A stretch of DNA of 64,000 nucleotides, taken from contig LR990050.1 of assembly GCA_905147135.1 (NCBI GenBank), forward strand, positions 7,638,501 through 7,702,500, read 5' to 3'. Source of the DNA: Blastobasis lacticolella (lineage: Eukaryota > Arthropoda > Insecta > Lepidoptera > Blastobasidae). Position numbers and translations under genes: made by a program. The notes under the pieces are model-generated. The model worked only from the letters and a program-made list of their open reading frames with translations, had not been told where the DNA came from and ran no database searches. Shown here in pieces: positions 61,201-64,000 of the stretch; position 1 is the first letter of the stretch; each line of letters opens with the position of its first letter.

Positions 61201-64000
61201 AATAGCAAACATGGTTGAATTGACCAAGAAAGTAGAATTACTGGAACAATTAAATTGCCAAATTAGGCAAACTAATAAAGAACTTGAAAACAAACTTGCC
61301 AACATTAATCCTGAGACAAAATCACCAGCAACTAGTTCCCCGAGTAAGAAGGCAAGCCCTCTTCCTACTAGGAAGGGCGGCAGAAACACAGCATCTAAAA
61401 TCAAATCACCATGGACCAATATATCAACAGAATCTTTGTCTCCAGATACTGACAAAAAAGCAAATAAAACTGAATCTAGTAAATTAGAATTGGTGGTTCA
61501 ATCTTTAAATAAAGACATATTGGAGAAAGAATACATTATTTCTAAAAAGGATGAGCTGATTGCTGAGTTAGAATCCGAAAATACAAAAAATGAGGCTGTT
61601 ATTGTAGAGTTAAAAAACAATATCCGTAAAAATACAGAATTGTGTAACGTTGCAATTAATACTGACATTACAACAGATGCTACTCTGGTTGGTCAAGAAA
61701 GGGTTGATCAACTTGAACATATTCCAACTCCTTCAGATAATATTGATTTAGAAGAAAAACTTAAAACTGCTCAAGAACAACTAACAGCTTTGAATGAGGA
61801 AATTGATGCTGCTAATAAGAACATGATAAAGGTTAAATCTAATCATAAGTTAAAATTAAAACAAATGCAGAAGACAATTGAAAACTTCAGTAAAGTGTCC
61901 GATTCAAATGCAGAGATAGTAAGACTAAATGAAGAATTGCATCAATTGTCACAAAAAGTAGCAGAACTTGAAGAAGAAAAGGGTAATTTACAATTGCATC
62001 TTGTTGATTACGACAGTGGTAGGTGTAAGTATTCTCATTTATATATTTATTAGCAAAATTAACAGCCTATGACCTTTTAGTGTACAAAGTTCAAATATAG
62101 GGCGACCATGCCGGCCGCAAACCTTGCGGTCCCTAATAAGGGCGCGGCAGAATTATTCCGCTTCATATTTGGATTGGACACACCTTAGCAGTTCTCATTA
62201 CTTACATACATATATATTTTTTAATTTCAGTGACTGAATCTGACATGTATAAGAAAATGGTGGAAATGGGAACCCTGGCGGAAACAAGACTGAAGTCTAT
62301 CAGTGTGCTTGAAAGTCAAAAATTTGATCTGGTGCAAGGTATTATCTTTATATTTCATAGTTGTTTAATAATAAGTATAATAATGTTATATATTTCAACT
62401 AACTGATAATTCTACTTTTATTTTCAGAATTGCATGAATTGCAGCAAAAATATGATGAAATCGAGGATAAATTAGCAGATATATCACAGATGCAAAGTGA
62501 TCAAGTCAGTTCAGAGATAAAATCTGTGCAATTAGAAGAACAGATAGACCAACTCTCTGCTTCTAAAAAAGAGATGGAACTAATTATAGAAAATCTAAAA
62601 ATGGATAAAGGACAGCTTGAAGAAAACACAAGAGCATTGGAAGCAGAAAAGCAGGAGATCCTTCATAAATTAGAACAATACATACAAGAAAACATGGAGT
62701 TAACTGATAAACTTGAAAAACTTAGTGCTGAAAAAGTTAGTTCAGCAGAATCTATAGAGATTGTGGAATCTTTGACAACTCAAGAAAAGCTCGAGCTTGA
62801 AGAGTATAACCGAGGTATTACTGACAAAAGTATTGAAGAGGGTAATGAGAAATTACCAACTTCACAAGAACGTGACGACAGTATAGAGACACTTCGGGAG
62901 CAAATTGTTGAACTTAATAATAAGATAGATCTATTCACACAAGAAAGGGAAGAAGTTATGGATAAAATGAATAAGATTAACTCCAAAAATGAGTCATTAC
63001 TAAAACAGATTGCAGAGATGAATGAATACAGTAACAGTTTACAAAGTAATATAGAAATATTGAAAAATGAAAAAGAAGATTTGCTTGCTGCTACCAATGA
63101 TCTTAATCATCAAATAGAAGAGTTGAAACGAGAACGGCTTGATATTATGAAAGAAAGTATTGAAATTACTAAACCATCAGGTATCGAAGAAGTAGAAGGA
63201 CAGACGACTGATCCACAGGAAGATAAAACGTCGATTGATAAAACAATTAATCGTAACAAGTCAGTGAAGCAATTAACTAAAGAAATATTAAAATTAAAAA
63301 ATATTATAAAAGAGAGAGAGGATGAGATTGGTGATTGTCAAATGAAAATTCTGGCAATGGAAGAACAGCAGCAAAAACAGAGTGATTTAATGCAGAGTGT
63401 ATCATCATATGAAAATAAGATTAGATTATTAACTATTGAGACTCAGCAATTAAAAGAAGAACTGGACAGTGCTAAGTCTAATAACGACTATGATCATCAA
63501 ATAAGTAAATTCCAACAAACGAATGAATTATTGCAACAGGAAATACAAAACCTTCACCACCAGTATGCTAATACAATAAATGCTCGAGACGGAAGAATAC
63601 ATGAACTTCAGAGTGTATTACTTGAATATGAAAAGCAAATAGTTAATTATGGAAATACTTTGCAAGATAAAGACAAGGAATTGTCTGAGTATATAAATCA
63701 AATTACTAAACTAAATGATGTTTCTCAAAAACTTAAGTCTACAATTGAACTACTGGAGGAAGAAAAAGCTAAGGATCCCAATGCAGAGCTTGTAAAGTCT
63801 CTAAATAAGCAAATAACAAATTATCAGAAAAAATTGACAGACTGCGAAGATAAATTAAAGGTTCTAGAGGAAGAGAAAGCTCGATTACATTCTTTGAAAG
63901 AAACATTAGAAAACAAAAATGCAAAACTCGAGTCTGACCTCAAAAAGATGCAAGAGGCATTCAATGATAAACAAAATCTTATTAAAGAGTTGCAAGTACA
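55237..64000 (+). CDS. Giant coiled-coil protein, golgin / lava-lamp-like (5' part, runs off right edge)
   Basis: Exons: 55237-55359, 55466-55607, 55959-56075, 56153-56310, 60073-60271, 60855-62024, 62231-62338, 62428->64000. Phases agree throughout, giving about 1196 residues with no stop. Residues 1-180 are low-complexity, Ser/Thr-rich and acidic, with the conserved-looking stretches RAQKCLENAALVSKRIKEHR, ELASTMSERTGYSAATDVSA and LKQKELLMERIKQYKEISKR. From about 180 on, the sequence is almost continuous Lys/Glu/Gln/Leu heptads typical of long coiled coils, broken by a Ser/Pro/Lys-rich patch (SPATSSPSKKASPLPTRKGG). The exon 6 donor could be at 62018 or 62024, both in frame; the second (GTAAGTA) is stronger. 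Such proteins usually act as tethers at the Golgi or cytoskeleton. I favour a golgin or lava-lamp relation, but the C-terminus that would decide it is outside the window. Confidence 0.85.
56390..60000 (+). mobile_element. RTE-clade LINE remnant in intron 4 of the coiled-coil gene
   Basis: Pieces in order on the plus strand. Endonuclease parts: NIENGYKLICTG near 56,890, and FQKKAEHLITYKSGRS...QIDYFL near 57,130. Linker: KTWWWNKTVQRETKMKKAHF near 57,475. Reverse transcriptase: IYADNIALADSD near 57,815, then KKWKEALENGDLKIN at 59,090. C-terminal region: ECRLRWYGHVLCRP and GRPKKQWLDVVKND at 59,550-59,700. A 3' region follows to about 60,000. Several frameshifts and stops are present, and the YADD box reads YADN, so it is dead. 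A second LINE splits it at 57,859-59,088. Confidence 0.8.
57859..59088 (-). mobile_element. 5'-truncated LINE inserted into the RTE remnant
   Basis: 330 codons open on the minus strand (59180-58188, the first part borrowed from the flank). The reverse transcriptase catalytic box is LFADDLS. Next come WLNYNNLSANLSKTKHIQF, FLGIILDANLTWKDQV, YGLIMWGNSV and the C-terminal domain, with no internal stop. The 3' end has AATAAATAATAATTGAATTG and a (TTGAA)n tail at 57,859-57,885. The left and right flanks carry RTE coding sequence that continues across the insertion. The clade is uncertain (Jockey/CR1-like group). Confidence 0.85.
60465..60797 (-). mobile_element. tRNA-derived SINE, minus orientation
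   Basis: Read on the minus strand: GTCGGTGGCCGGGCGGTTAAG, a CTCGTAA anticodon-loop-like stretch, GGTTCGAATCCCGC, then the family body, ending near GGACCCCGGGCCCTCG. It lies in intron 5 of the coiled-coil gene, 57 bp before exon 6. Confidence 0.85.

Overview
The window is a piece of an insect nuclear genome, almost certainly a moth or butterfly. It is AT-rich, the genes are split into many GT-AG exons, and the introns and spacers carry typical lepidopteran transposon debris: Jockey- and RTE-type LINEs, a Ty3/gypsy LTR element, Lep1-like Helitron ends, a tRNA-derived SINE and MITEs. All exon joins below were made by eye from splice consensus, reading phase and family knowledge. No transcript or database was consulted.

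Layout, left to right. (1) Positions 1-3299, minus strand: the 5' five coding exons of an adenylate cyclase type 9-like gene (Drosophila Ac13E / vertebrate ADCY9 group), running off the left edge. (2) 4.7-8.9 kb: spacer with old retroelement pieces and a GAGCGAAGCGAG-type repeat. (3) 8989-9957, minus: a single-exon gene for a secreted-type, one-pass membrane protein with three 32-33-residue repeats; family not recognised. (4) 10.2-11.1 kb: a MITE carrying a second copy of itself. (5) 12.8-21.3 kb: a wrecked Jockey-like LINE broken up by a SINE fragment, a 6.6-kb Ty3/gypsy element with near-identical LTRs, and a further unidentified 230-bp piece. (6) 22,675-47,746, plus: a complete phosphorylase kinase alpha regulatory subunit gene with 17 constitutive-type coding positions (1240 aa), one of which is filled by either of two homologous 148-nt exons. 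(7) 49,232-51,200, minus: mitochondrial ribosomal protein L28 in five exons, tail-to-tail with the kinase gene. (8) 52.4-54.5 kb: three more copies of the MITE. (9) 55,237 to the right edge, plus: the 5' part of a very long coiled-coil protein (golgin / lava-lamp-like). One of its introns holds an RTE LINE with another LINE inserted in the opposite sense.

The host genes are unrelated housekeeping or signalling genes and form no cluster. One loose link is that adenylate cyclase makes cAMP, and in animals the cAMP/PKA cascade activates phosphorylase kinase; their proximity is probably coincidental. I found no new multi-gene system. The points most worth a second look are the mutually exclusive exon pair in the kinase gene, a transposon-derived GAT microsatellite pressed against one of its splice acceptors, the young gypsy copy with several broken reading frames, the self-nested MITE, and long perfect palindromes in the kinase introns.
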